Below are positions 12,402-26,180 of a stretch of DNA of 64,000 nt, one piece after another; position 1 is the stretch's first letter; every line of letters begins with the position of its first letter. Both the position numbers and the translations under genes were made by a program. Source of the DNA: Panorpa germanica (Eukaryota; Arthropoda; Insecta; Mecoptera; Panorpidae); assembly GCA_963678705.1 (NCBI GenBank), contig OY783222.1, positions 372,001-436,000 on the forward strand, written 5' to 3'. The notes under the pieces are model-generated. The model was not told where the DNA came from. It was given only the letters and a program-made list of their open reading frames with translations, and did no database searches.

Positions 12402-14016
12402 TATTTATAAAAGAAGAAAAATAAGTTTAAATTATTTATAGCAAGTATAATTTTGCAAACGATCTCGTTTGTACAGACATTTACTTGATGCATATAATTC
12501 AGCTGATCGTCAGCATTGTTTTGGTTCATTTTGGATCCTTCATTATTCCTTTTCTAACAATCTGTTACAAAGTACAAACTAGGACAAAATGCACAGCTTA
12601 AATCTAAGCTGTAGCCGAGATTCAAACATCCCCCCGAACTTTGGTACAGCTAGAAACAAATATAGGTCAACCTCATGTAATCGATAACAACTCTAGATTC
12701 GTAGTCATTAAAAATACCCAATGCAACACAATGTTATCATTTACGCAAAAATACGCCTGCGAGTATTGTGTAGGCAACAAGATTAACACGTTTTACAAGG
12801 TCAATTAACAGATGTCTGTCAATGATAACGAGAGTATCATATCTGTGTCACTTATATCATAATTAATATTTAATCTTTCAGTGTTCAATTTCAACCGTAG
12901 ATAAACAATAATAATGAAAATGAACATTGAAACCGAATTTAAAGTATGAATCATGATTATGTAATTGAGTACGTAAAAAAAAACCATAAGGTTGGCATAT
13001 GGTAGCACCTGAATTGAAGAAATATTAAAAGGTTAAATATGTAATTGTATAACATATTTAAATATTATCGGATTACATTATTTAGATTAAAAAATTATTG
13101 CTTTTCTTTTAAATATCATAGATATTTTTATAAAGCGTTCTGTAATACCGACACATTGATAGTAATTAAAAAATCCGCAAGTAGCGCTGAAGTGTTACGA
13201 ATATATCGAAGCTTCTCAAAGGTCGTCCATTTTTATTAGCAGTGGCTAGCAAGAAGCTGCACTAGCTCATCTTTTGAAGTTAAATAAATAAATCAGGTTA
13301 GAACAAAATTTAATTATAACATTTTTTATATCTGAATCTATTACCTTTTTCTAAATTTAACAAACATATTGAAAATTCCTTTTTTACCTGTGAAAATAAT
13401 ATTCGCGGTATAAATCACATGGTTCTAAACATTTTTGTAAAAATCATTTTTTTTATATATATAATAAAGTATCTGAATTTCTAAAGTAATAATTTGTAGA
13501 ATTTAAAAAAAAAAGGAATTTTTCATATGCTGTTTCAACACCATAAGACCACGGTCTTACGTAACCTAACATTGGACGTTAGCCATGGCATATGATTGAC
13601 GTAACTAGGACCTTCTGTGCAAAAAAAAATAAATGAACAGATTTAACATCTTTCATACAAAACTATGTCATAGTTTCATTTTCACTAAAGCGTATTACTT
13701 AAACCTGATTCTGGTTACATCATCTTTTCATATTAAGGATAACTAATTTGTATAACACAATTAATTTTAACTGAAGTAAAACCTCTCACGTGTTTACAAA
13801 AACTTCCAATATTATAATCGAATGTATTACATGATCTTGATAAGATTGTAGTTTCCTTTGCTGTAAGAAAATGTATTATCTGAGTCATTATTTGTTCACA
13901 ATATAATTTAATAAATTCCGACCTTTACGGCTGATTCATGATATTTACAATAACATAGTGATGATTAGCATGTAAAACTTATCGCTAATTATTGTTGACA
14001 GATTTTAATATTCATA

Positions 14017-14420
14017 ATGGGTGTTCCTGCTGGAGATGTTGAAAAGGGAAAGAAGTTGTTCGTACAACGTTGCGCACAATGCCACACTGTAGAAGCGGGT
14101 GGTAAACATAAAACAGGCCCCAACCTAAATGGTCTATTGGGCAGGAAAACAGGTCAAGCCGCTGGATTCGGCTACACCGATGCTAACAAAGCTAAGGGTA
14201 ATAATTACATTTCTTAAAGTATCCATTGTTGAATATTCTTAAATACAATATCTAAAATATAATTTATTATGTAGGAATCACTTGGAGTCCAGACACACTC
14301 TTCGAGTACTTGGAAAACCCCAAGAAATACATTCCCGGAACAAAAATGGTGTTCGCCGGATTAAAGAAACCTCAAGAACGAGCTGACCTCATCGCTTATT
14401 TGCAATCTGCCACTAAGTGA
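14017..14420 (+). CDS. Cyt-c: Cytochrome c
   Basis: Two coding exons, 14017-14197 and 14275-14420, with a phase-1 intron (donor GGTAATAA, acceptor TTATGTAG), encode 108 residues, the normal length for animal somatic cytochrome c. The protein is the soluble electron carrier of the mitochondrial intermembrane space between complexes III and IV, and a cofactor in apoptosome signalling. The start [15 protein letters not shown] is followed by the heme-attachment motif CAQCH (residues 19-23), the [18 protein letters not shown] segment and the Met axial-ligand region [13 protein letters not shown]. The protein ends [10 protein letters not shown]. An acceptor-like GTTGACAG lies 16 bases before the ATG region, suggesting a 5' UTR intron. 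AATAAA signals occur at 14642-14647 and 14691-14696. It converges with the Pol I subunit gene on the other strand. Confidence 0.97.
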
Positions 14421-15525
14421 AAACTTTATGACTAAAATATTAAAAAAAACAATTAGGAAAATTATAATTCATCAACTGTTACCATGTTTAATGTAGTATA
14501 ATTATCATTAAGTAATTAAGAAGCTAAGCAACACTCAAATTTATTTATATCAATTTTCGTCAATAGTTTTTTTTCTATAATTTGATTAAAAACTAATCAA
14601 AATTAGTGTTGAGGAGTGTTCTAATTGACAATTAATTTAAATAATAAAAATATTTTAAACTTCATTTAGTCATAATATTTATTAAATCGAAATAAAATGT
14701 TTTTAGTTATACTTTGTAAATATATACCCAAAATTTTAGTTCATTCGATAATTTTTTATTATCTTATCTGAACGTTTACCACGAGTACTCACAACAATAG
14801 GACAATTTGTAAATCACTGCCTCCATGTTGATAACTATATATAAAAGGCACGTCGATTTATTTTAATGTAAGGCATTCTGTAATATAGCGTACATAAATT
14901 TGTTCATATATGTATTTACAGATCAAACTGAATAAATTATTTAAACTAATTTGACAAAATCAATTCCTTTTTTTTTTTTTAATTGATTGTTTTAATCAAG
15001 AAGATGATAAGATTATATAGATGTGAATCAAACATGATTTGACGTCATGAACGTTGTTAATTTCGTAATATCAAAACTTGTTAACCGAGACAAATTTAAA
15101 GAATCTTTGCGGCATTTAGGACACAGTAAAATATATTTAATTCGGTTCTTTTTTCTTGCCATGAATCAATTATAGAGTAAATTAAAATAAAGTGTTATTA
15201 AAGCATTGAATATATTTTCTGTTTTTCGTTAAAGCCCGCACTTGCTAGAATGTGGAAATACCCTTTCGAATTTCCATATCGTCTACACAGGTGCACTTTC
15301 ATCCCGATCGGGACACACCAGATGTATATACATATTAGTTCTCTGTTGTATGGCAATTGAATAAAATGGAAGGATTTTTTATAAACTTTTATTTCTTTAA
15401 TGACGATATCGACCAATATTAATATTTTATTTATCAATACTTGAAGTCTCTCATATTATGCACCCACAAGTAAGTACAACCATCATTTCAACATTAATAA
15501 ATTTACATCTAACATTTAATTATTT

Positions 15526-18500
15526 TTAAATTTCTTTACAAGCAATTTTAATGTTTAGATTAACTGCACTTAGTTGTGTAACAAGGTATTTAAAGATATA
15601 TGGTATTTCAATTGAATCAACTTTATCACTACTTTCACAAAATTTGCAAGTTTTTTCTACCCTTCCCATTTTTTCACCTGTAAGTAAAATTGTTGAAAGA
15701 GGACCCAAAAGTGTTTCGCAGCCGTGGCATATTAATACCTAAATTCAAAAATATTTATTAATAAAATGTATATTTAAAAATATAACAATTTATATTTTCT
15801 TACCGTTGTTTTATCAGAACAATGTAAAAGTCTATCTTGTAACAAGAATGAAGCTCCGTGGGATAACAAAGAATCGCGTTCCATTTCTCCGAAACGCACT
15901 CCACCACCACGCTTTCTTCCCTTAATGGGTTGTCGGGTCAATGCATCAATGGGCCCGGTTGATCTTACCTAATTTATGAATTTTAATAAGTTGTGTAAGG
16001 GTTTTTAGATAAGAAAATAAACCCTCTGTCCATCAAAATTAAAAATCATTACATTTTCATTTATAATGTATAATATTATAAATCTACGTCAAGTGTGGAA
16101 AGTTATTTTTCGCAAGACATCTTGAATTTATTATTGATTTATTTATAGCTTTTGGAATAGTGAACCATTTTTTTAAAGGCTGATTTTCTATTATGTCAAG
16201 TTACTTTTATAGTAAATAAATTATAAGAACAAATATACAGTCCTATTTAAAACATAAAGAGGTTCAAAAAATATATGTCGAAACACTTAATAATTTGTTT
16301 TATCATGGTCATGGAGGCATTTACGATGATTGAAAAATAAACATACCTGCCACTTATCGGATACCATATGCCTAAGTCTTTGATAATGTACCACACCAAA
16401 AAAGATGTCGGCTTTTAATTCCCTACCATCAATCCCAGAGTACAAACGTTCTGTTCCATAATAATTGTAACCCCCAGCTTCTAACAGTCGTCCAAAATAA
16501 TCGATGGCTGTATCTTCCTCTCCAAAACGGAAAGGTGTGGCATCATGAACCTTTAATAAAAATAATTTGCAATTTTACCACCTTTAGATTTTTCAGTAAG
16601 TTTTTTAAATATTTAACTAACCAATCCGTGAAGAGAAGCTGTTTTTCCAGCCATACATTCAATCATCATAGCAATTGTCATCCGGGATGGAAAACCGTGA
16701 GGGTTAAATACAATATCTGGAACTAATCCAGTTTCCGTCCAAGGTAAATCTTCCGCAGGCCACTTTTGTGAACAAATTCCTTTTTGACCAGCGCGAGAAG
16801 CAAATTTATCACCAACTGAAGGATTACGCTACAAAGATTATAGATGTAAAAAAATGATAACACAAAAAGTTATAGTGAAATAGTGACTGAAAATACTAAC
16901 CGGTATTCTAGTAACAATGCAAGCGGTACGCGGACCTGTCGTTGAAAATGTACCTAAACGACGAACCGAATCAACTATTGCTTCTTCTTCATATTTATAT
17001 TTCACAACTTTATATTTATTTTCTTCTACGTTGAAGAAACAATACAAAGGATCCATTAAATTCAATTTGGTACCAGGATGTGGTAGACCATCTGTATCAA
17101 GTTTATCTAGAAGTAATCCATTTTCAGGATCTCGACAAAAATAGTTTTTATTTTCTTCTAATGTTACAAACTGTGTCTTATAAACCGATCCATGAGCAAA
17201 TCCTCTTTCATGGGCAGATTTGTTAATAATCATTGCATCTTCCATGTCATATCCCTATTTAAAACATAAATAAAGCTTCATAAAAATAAAAATAAAACAA
17301 AATTTTTGTATTTAGACAATAATTACTTAAACCACCAAATATGAACATAACAATTATACGAATGGTTAGAAACTTAATAACATATTCTTACAGTATACGA
17401 AATTACAGCCACAATTGCATTGGTTCCCATTCCGAATTCATCAAGATTTATTTTGTCGTGGTGAACGGGTCGAAACAAAGGACTCGTGGGTGTTTGAAGT
17501 CTATACAACTTTGTTTCTGATTGCTTACTCCAGTTATGTAAGGGTGTCCCCATAGTTTGCTTACCCATCTGACACTGATACATATTTCTAGAAGAAATCA
17601 ACAATTCATATAAAATAACAGAGAATACAATATAAATATATAATTTCTACTAAATAAATCAAATAAATAATAAAGGTGTTTACCTAGGTGATTGATTACA
17701 ATCCGGCATCGGAATTAAATTAGCCAAATTACTCATAAAAGATATTTTTGATAACTCCATATGAGTTGTGATACCAGGATAAGCTTCTTCAGGACAAACT
17801 GCAACGTCTAAGTAAACCTGTTCAAACGTTCCAATTAATTCCACCTTATTTGCTGCTAAATTAATAACTGGCCTCATCATTCTTGCTGGCCCCGTAAATA
17901 AATATAGGCCAGGATATTGAGAGCAAATCTTGAAAAGAAAAATTAATCAATATTATTCGTCAATTTAAAGAGCAACATCCTACATTGTTGGTTTCTTATC
18001 TAAATATCTTTAAAATAGCCAATTTAATGATAAATAATAAAAAAAATTAATTTATTTACCTCTCTAATAGGAACTAATACAATTTCTAAAATATTTGGAA
18101 TCTCTGCGCCCTCAATTTTTAACATTCTTAATTTGTTTACGACTAAATTAACATCATTTTCCAGGAAACGACCGAGGATTCTTCCATCTAATGACACTGT
18201 ATAACCTTTTTTTTCATTAATTTGAAGAGGAGATTCTAGTGGTATCATTCCTACAAAAGAACACAATCTTAGTCCAGTTAACAACGTTTATCTTATAAAT
18301 TTAAAATAAAATGATTGTTACCTAGGTTAACAAGAACTTTTGGAATATTTTTAGTTCTTTCTTTAGATATAAAAGGAGTTGCTTTACAATGCATAGTTAA
18401 ATGATTCAAAAGACCACAAGGGGCTCCATCAGGAGTATGTACTGGGCAAATGAAGCCCCACGCATCAGGTAATAACTGCCTAGCCTCTGTAGTTCGCATT

Positions 18501-20660
18501 TTTTGGAAGAATGTACCCCTATGCACACATCTGAAACAATAAATATTAGTATATAACAGTCATCCATCCTTTATATATATCAATTCAGTAAAAACAGAGT
18601 TTCTATACCTAAAATGTGACATGTATCTCATTCTGTTAATATTTTCTGCAACAATAGTCATACCATTTGACTGCATTAGACCAAATCCAGATTTACTAGG
18701 AATATTACCAGTTGAAATAAAGTTAGCCATTTGACCTTCAATCGTTCCGCATCGTGAAGCGGCATATACAATTTCAGTGTGGTTCATGTTGAATTTTACA
18801 ACAGTTCGATACCGTCTCAAAAGTAAGGCTTTCATTACTTGAATAAGACCTTGAAGTTTGTCTTTAAGAATTTGTAAATACAAATGTCCACCGAGCAAAA
18901 TTTCTTGCATCATAACAGAATCGACACCTTCCAACTAAAAAATACAAATACAAATCTATAATGTATGTAAATTAAATTAATAAATGATATAGGTATTGAT
19001 ATTTACCTTACACTTATTTTGAACGAATGCAAATAATTTTTGCGTCATGAAAACAAGAGCATTAAATTTATCTTCATTAGTATCCAGGTGAATAAGGACA
19101 TTTGTTTTAATAATATATTCTGCAACTTCTGTAGTAGTTGCCCAACTAGGTAATACATCAGCACGGGAGCGAAACATTTCACCCACAAAATCTAAGCATT
19201 GACTTTGTGTGTGCAAATGGTTTTGCTCATGCAAACCACGGAGCATATTTTGAATACAAGAAACATAATATGTATTATCCTCATAACCACGGACTAAAGC
19301 ATCGTAGATGTATTTATCTGTGCGGTCTGAGAAACACTTCAACATAAGAATCAGCGGAACGTAATACATGCATTGGTTATGGCTGAACATAAATTTAGCT
19401 GTTCCATCCAGGACAAAATGTAGTGTGTTGTTCTGAAAATTAAATATATCAAATTATAAAGCAAGGTCAAGGACCAAATTTGTATATAAACTGCAAAACT
19501 CCTTAACTTTAACAAATTCATTAGTTAAACCACTTTCATAGAGAGTTGATAAATTTAAATATGATGTTAATACAAGAGTTCTTAACTTAGTTACAAAATT
19601 TCAAATGTTTTGACTAGCTGTAAAGCGAGATATTAATAAATAAAGGGAGCATATTTAACATGGAGGAGGCCTACAAAATATAAAAATACAAATTAACGTG
19701 TCGACAGATTAGAAAAATAAATTAGGAAAATAGTTTTGATTGTTTCTTAGATTGTTGTAGATATAAATGTTAAAAGTTAAACGATATAATATCGAACTAT
19801 ACTTTTGCTTACGATTGCTACTAATCAATTATCAAAATAATTGAAGATAAGTAATAAATACTTTTTATATAAAATACTAACTGTGGTTGTTTGATCCTCA
19901 GCTACGCTTCTCAATAATATCCCCAAATCACTAAACTGTAATCCTCTAGTTTTCCAAGACGATCGTTGAATTGTGACCGGATAATTTCTTCTCGTTTGCA
20001 GTAACATACGTATCAATCTTTCATGACCTTTGACAATAAAATAGCCACCCCATTCTTCTGCATGTTCATTGCGATTGATCAATTCAGCTGGGGATAAACC
20101 ATCCAAATGGCAAACTTTGGACTAAAATAGGAGGCCATAAATATAAAGAACCCACGTCAGTAGAAATATTTCCATTTAAAACTTACTTTAACCATGACTG
20201 GAATTTCACCCAAATCCTTAATAAATGACTCCATTTTTCTGCCATTGAGATACCAACCAACAGTTACAGAGATTTTGCCTTTATATGTTTCTGCTCTTTG
20301 ACGACATTCTGTTGGATAAATATTGGGATCCAGCACACCCACTGCACCTCCTGGTACTCTTGGTTTTAAAATAGTAGCATCTTCAATTGTCAAACGAACT
20401 CTATCTGTATTTGGAAACTCAAATTCGATGTCTGTCAAATTTTTAACAGCATCAGTTAATCCCTCTTCCAACAAATAATTAAAAGATTCTATGTGTGGTT
20501 CCCCCAAGGTTTGTAACAGCTGATAAAATTGTATTGGCATTAGAAAAATACATAATATGTAAAATACACAATGAAATGGAAATCCTCATACCTCATTTTG
20601 CTGTTTCTTAGGCAAGCCATAATCAGGTTCTGTTAGATTTTTTAAACTTGGACTTGTCAT
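15526..20660 (-). CDS. RpI135: RNA polymerase I second-largest subunit (RPA2/POLR1B)
   Basis: Fourteen exons on the minus strand: 20660-20592, 20519-20187, 20121-19882, 19432-19007, 18934-18609, 18530-18322, 18250-18060, 17928-17684, 17587-17392, 17254-16901, 16828-16622, 16550-16347, 15968-15804 and 15738-15526. They join in phase to 1125 residues, close to the usual length of about 1135. The protein forms part of the Pol I active centre and transcribes rRNA genes in the nucleolus. It begins [19 protein letters not shown]. It carries the family segments [63 protein letters not shown] and [15 protein letters not shown], and a C-terminal zinc site with two CxxC pairs (CHGC, CKFC). The segment [19 protein letters not shown] and the overall order identify the Pol I rather than Pol II or III paralogue. 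No frameshift or missing catalytic segment was seen. The stretch 19433-19881 is the longest intron. Confidence 0.96.
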
Positions 20661-21095
20661 CTCATATAATTAGATACACATTAATTAATGTAGAAATAAT
20701 AAAATAAAAATCAAACTATCTTTATAAAGCTAATTGTTAACACAGAACAACTCGTCTTAATTTGAGGTTATGGTTTATACATAAACCTCGTGTAGTGAAT
20801 GTGACAGGTAAGCGCCATATGCAGCCACAAAGATAATATATACTAGCCATGCAGCCATATGTATCTACGTGCTGTAACATGCAAGCATAGACAAGAAATT
20901 CACTTCACTACAATCATCTGCGAATTTAAAAGAAAATTAAATCAATTTAAATAGGTTAATTATATTCATTTGAGATGTAATACGAATTTGTAGTATTACC
21001 TCTTATTTGTAGAGGTTTTAAGCAGTCAGATTAATGGGCAGATTTACATTTATCCGAAAATAAGTTAGTACATCATTCTGCGTGTATAAATTATA

Positions 21096-21309
21096 TAGTT
21101 TAAATTACGAGAGTTCGGCGACGACTCATACTTAAAACAAGTTGTGGGGTATAAACTGCTGATATAACTAAAAAGAACTGACTCACTTATTTTTCTATAA
21201 TGTATATAGAAACGAATAATATAAAATTCATTATCGTATTATAGATTTATACCGCTCTTATAACCTATTTTAAGTATAAGTCGCCGCCGAACTCTCGTAA
21301 TTTGGACTA
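21096..21309. mobile_element. TA-flanked MITE, copy 1
   Basis: About 214 bp with imperfect inverted ends of about 60 bases, TAGTTTAAATTACGAGAG and the complement of TAGTCCAAATTACGAGAG, each followed by TTCGGCG. TA dinucleotides flank both ends, as for Tc1/mariner-type insertions. A closely similar copy sits at 27977-28181. It lies between the RpI135 start and the end of the ZAD gene. Confidence 0.8.
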
Positions 21310-21784
21310 TATGAAAAATAAAACAAAATTTTAAACAGAATTTGTTTATTTACTTCAAGTTAAAGCAAGATATTGTGACCTGGATGTCGAATATGTAGAC
21401 TTTCCCTTTAGAGAAATAATTTACTTTTGTACAACGTTGCATTTTGACTAACCCGCACATCAAACCCTTATCGTATTTCACCCTTACGCAATCGATATGC
21501 AACATATAAACACCTTTTAAAATTTGGTATGTAAAGCGACAGAAAACAATTTTCAATTTCTAAAAGAAACCACCAAAAGATGTAACTACTGCAAATAAAT
21601 AGCTAAAAGTTATTGCAAGTTATAATTTGCTTTTATTTTGTATTTACATGTATATATTTATTTCTGTTACATTATTTAAAATAGTGTAGTGTCACGGAAA
21701 CATATTAAAATAAAATATTTTTATATATTCATTTCGAATTAAATAAAACTAAAACAAATTATTAAAAAAAATCTGAACAATAAT

Positions 21785-24700
21785 TCAATAACCATCTGGT
21801 AAAATCTCTCGTTTAACATCGACAAACTCAATATGATTTGCATTGGGGTATTGTTCGCTCTCTCGATAATTGTTCTGTCGTCGCTTTTTACGTTTTGTCG
21901 TTTCATTATGCTCCGAATCGGAGGGTACTTCCACTTTAACAACAAACGTATCTTTACGTGGAGAAGAGTTTACGTCAGAGTATTTATAACTTCGTCTCCG
22001 ACTGCTATTGGACTTTTTATTTTCTATTTTTGCTCTATTATCAGAAAGTAATTTTGATCGAGATTTCTTCCTGTCCAGCGGGGTTGTTATAATGTCAGTA
22101 TGCTTCGGTGCAAATTTATTGAAATGTAAATTACTTCTTGACGGCTTATAAATCAAAGGAGGGGGTTCTGCTGCATTATTCAAATGTTTCTTAGATGTAC
22201 GAGCCTTCTTCAACGCTTCATCACGAATCTTCCTTGCCTTAGCCACAGATTTCGGCATCATACTATATTTCGGACGTTTGCGAGCTACTGCTCCAGGCTC
22301 GTTTATTTTAATAGAAGTTTCTTCTTTGAAATATCCTATTTCATTCTTATCACTAAATACATATCGACTATTTATCATTTCCTGGTGGTCATCAGGTGCA
22401 TTTTCCGGTTGAACAAAATAACCATGATCATGTCTAACACCCATGCAATCGATTTTAGATTGAACCCCTTTTTGTAATTTTTCATCAGACTTTTTACATT
22501 CCTCTCGGAATTCATAAAACAGTTCCAATAATCGTAGACAATACTGACATATAGTTGTAGGTTTTTTGTCGTCAGGAGTCATCTAAATAAAACGTTCAAC
22601 AATGATTTAGCAATGATTTAGGATTTAAATTCAAAACATTTTATAGAATACAGTCATAAACAAACATAAAAATAATAAAAGTATAAATATATTGTATACC
22701 GTAACATACTCAGCTCTGAAACTACTGATAAACTTACATCCAAGCTGGTACACTGTGTGAAAATGGTTGTGTATGGAACTCCTGCAGCATTTTTCATTTT
22801 ATGAATGTCAAATATATTTTTTCGATTTCGTAAACAAATACGACACATTTCATTGACATGGACCTTGGCATTATATTTCGTTGGTACTTTGAAGATAGGT
22901 TTTATATCTACCTCAGTATCAGCTTCAATTATTTGTTCGGTACATACAGTTTCTTCTTGTATTGATTCTGGGATATTATTATATTCTACAAATTCTTGTA
23001 GATCGTACTGAATTCCATCTTCCATATATTCAAGATTGGATAATTCAACCAATGATGGAGGTTCTTCATTAGAGTGTATACCAATAAAAGGATCAACGGC
23101 AGAAGAACTATATGTGATATTGGTACTATTCTGCAAGAAAAGATGCACATTTCAATATGGAATACAACAATCATGCAAAAGCAAATCGAATTCCATTGCT
23201 TATATTTATTACGTACTTGTTGGAAATCAACCATCTGCGACCCAACTGTTTTAACTATCTTAGGGAAAACCACAGACTCGCTTTTAACAGGTTTTTCAGG
23301 AACCAATAGCTTTCCATTATTAGCTGCATTATTTGTGAGCATTGCAGTAGGTAAAAGAACAATTTTATTCGATCCTATAGAGAGATTCTTAAATGCACCA
23401 TCTTGTATATCTCCACGTTTAAAAGTCAGTGGTCTAAGAGTCACTAACTTATTATTAAGCATTGAAGGTTGAAATTTTTTTATAAGAACTTGTTGTTTTG
23501 GTACCTGGAAAATATTATATTTCAATTATATTAGATACAAAACGGATCATATTGATAAAATTAATGTTTTTAAACAATCATTCTATTTATATGGAAAACT
23601 AATAAACCTTTGTGGTCGTATACTTCTTCTAAGCTATAAAGAAATTTATTAGGCTTCTGCACACTAAGGACATGATTGTTTTAAGATAGTCTGCATCATG
23701 AAAACATATGAAAATGTCCACACTTACAAAAAATCTTAAGACATCCGTGTTCTCAGTGTGTGACAGCTCTTATACTAAGTCCTTAATATAGAATATTCTA
23801 GTGGTAAAAAAAATGTTTGCATCACGAAATTATAATTGGGTATTACGAATTTTATTTTGGATCTTTAAACTCTTCGTATACAGTGTACAGTTTGTATACA
23901 CAATACAGTGAAGATTAAAGTAATTCAATAAGAAAAAGTAAAAATTGGATTATTTATTGAAGAAGTTGACGGAGATATATCTATTTAAAGTTTGATTTTT
24001 AAATAAGTGTTCTATAACAGAAATGGCGATTGATAAGGTTTTTTATTACATTATTATATCAGACTTACCTCAGAGTGCGCTACATTCGATGGATTAATTG
24101 TTAAATATGGTACTTCAGAAGTAACTTCTCTCTCAACCTAACAAAAGTATATTTTATTTAAAAACATACCTTATTACATTAAAACGCTATAAAATAAATT
24201 AAAAATACTTCACATTTAACAATGTAGCTGCCTCGGCTTTTGTTTGTTCTTCAAAATAGTTGCTGTTGATGTTATGTTGTGTACTATCCGCCTAAAACAG
24301 TTTTTGATTATAAAACAAAATGGAAATATTTGACATAACTATAACCTCAGTTATCCGAAATAGCTTTTTTTCAATTGTTTACCGAGAAAAAAATATGTGT
24401 CACATATTAATATTTACGTCCAAATACTTGCTTAAACAGTAAACATACATTAAACGTAACATTTACATTTAAAAGTACCTGTCACATAAGTATTACATAT
24501 TGGAAATGTTTATGTTTACAGAGATCTTAAACTTGTCAAAAAAAATATCTGACTGATACAGTACCTTTTCCAAACTTGATAAAACTTCAATAAAAGCCAA
24601 ATGAAAAATACCTATTACGGATAGGAATTGTTTGCAGAGTAAATATTAATGACATAGATTTCTTACACTAGGGATATCTTCAGAAATGTCAATACGATCG

Positions 24701-25279
24701 CTTATAGTTTTACCTCTGCTATTTATTTTAACAAATTTAGAGTTTCCCAATTTTTGAAAGGTCATATCATCACTAGAGCCTAATATTTTCTTCAGCTTTT
24801 CAATCTACAAAACATTTGACACTTTTAATGCTAATAGATATATTATAACAACCAAACAAAGGATTTAATACGTATAGAAAAAAATCTACCTTGTCCATAT
24901 AGAATTTCGATGGATATGGGTCTGGGTGTATCTCAGTAGGCCCAAAATTTTGTGGAAAATGTTTCGCACAAATGTAAGTCTCTTTAGTTGCATCTACTAG
25001 ATTTTTATATGTGGGCCGAGTTCTTTGACATAAGCTTGCCCAGCGTTGCGACTTTTTACACTGTACACAGTTAGTTATATCATGTTGCAAATTGAGGATA
25101 ACTCGATTTTTTTCTGCTAAATTATAATTATTACTCCTTGTATAATTACTACAAGGCTTCGGAAAAGAAAACAATGAAAACCTATTTTTATTAGCTTCAA
25201 CTTCTAAATTAGAAGTTAAACAATCACTATGACAACATACGCGCAAATTGTTTATTTTAACAGTCTCCGAAGTTTCCAT
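21785..25279 (-). CDS. THAP-like and ZAD-domain nuclear protein
   Basis: Seven exons, all in phase 0: 25279-24890, 24804-24667, 24291-24214, 24137-24069, 23504-23217, 23130-22738 and 22582-21785, giving 717 residues. Residues about 15-120 resemble a THAP zinc finger: an early CC..C cluster, FSFPKP, CVQCKKSQRWASLC, and ICAKHFPQNF as the C-x2-H end. The ZAD (zf-AD) domain lies at about 417-500, with CRIC (Cys417, Cys420) in exon 6 and CQYC (Cys464, Cys467) in exon 7, then LRLLELFYEFREECKKSDEK, typical of this dimerisation domain. The 200-residue C-terminus is basic, with several K/R clusters that could be nuclear signals, plus VKVE and VKRE, which fit the SUMO consensus. No C2H2 finger follows, which is unusual for ZAD proteins. 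The function is inferred as DNA-binding or chromatin regulation only. An acceptor-like TTATTTTTAG precedes the ATG, so a non-coding first exon is likely. Confidence 0.85.
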
Positions 25280-26180
25280 TGCTAAAAATAACACGATTAT
25301 AAAATATATTTACAAATAAACTCTTGTTTGACAATAAATATTTCCCAAAACAAATTATTTCAGAAAACTAAGAAGCCTCCGACATTTTGTACGTTTTTAA
25401 AAGCTATTGGGCGGTGGCGTAGACAAAACAGAATAAACGTGCAATAAAGAATGCCAATACAAGCATTTGTAGATCCAGACATGCGCAACTATTGAGTCAA
25501 TTGAAAACCTGCAGCTAACTTAATGCTCAAATAAGGAATCGGAGGGTACTGCGAGAAAGAGGAACAGGAATGCTTTTGTACACAGTATTGAGTGGTATTG
25601 AGGATTTCATAATCTGCTTTAGAAATATAGTATTGAAAAACTTGTCCGATTAATGATTCAACAAGTGATTTATAGTAGAAAACCCCCTTATTCGGACTCC
25701 ATGTTATCCGAATCCATAGAATAAGGTCTCGACACACATTACGCTAGACGCCGTGCGCTGGTGTGTGCCTAGACCTTTACCTAGATGTCAGACGATGTTA
25801 CTGTACCCTTGGTACTTCACAGAGAGAATCCTTCATTTGTTAATTTATGCCAATTTATGCTAACATACGGTAGAGATTGTCTATTTAAAGGTCTCTTATT
25901 ATTGCTTATTTGGTCGTCCTTTATATTGTTTCGGTTGATTGCTCTCATAATCATAAAACTTATGATACAGCGGTGTATTAAATATGCTATTTTACAATTT
26001 TGGCATAATATTTAAACTGGATATTGTTGGGATAAGAATCTTTAGGAAAACAATTTTTCCGACAGTCAGATTGAACTAAATGAAGTAAACCAACAAAATA
26101 TTTTGTGATGGTTGATAATTTATTTATAATATAATAATAATAATAATGGAATTACATTTAATAAACATTTATTTGAGAAT

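Larger units (their letters stand above)
5582..14016. other. Gene-free, repeat-bearing stretch
   Basis: No complete gene was found across about 8.4 kb. It contains a coding remnant (6229-6411), a hairpin (7717-7847), a lone ACCCGCTAAACAC terminus at about 9111, the inverted copy of a dispersed repeat (about 11350-11485) and the right half of another repeat family (about 12240-12401). GC-richer patches at about 7085-7290 and 10680-10730 look like old transposon pieces. The segment 6141-6153 is a run of G. Confidence 0.4.
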
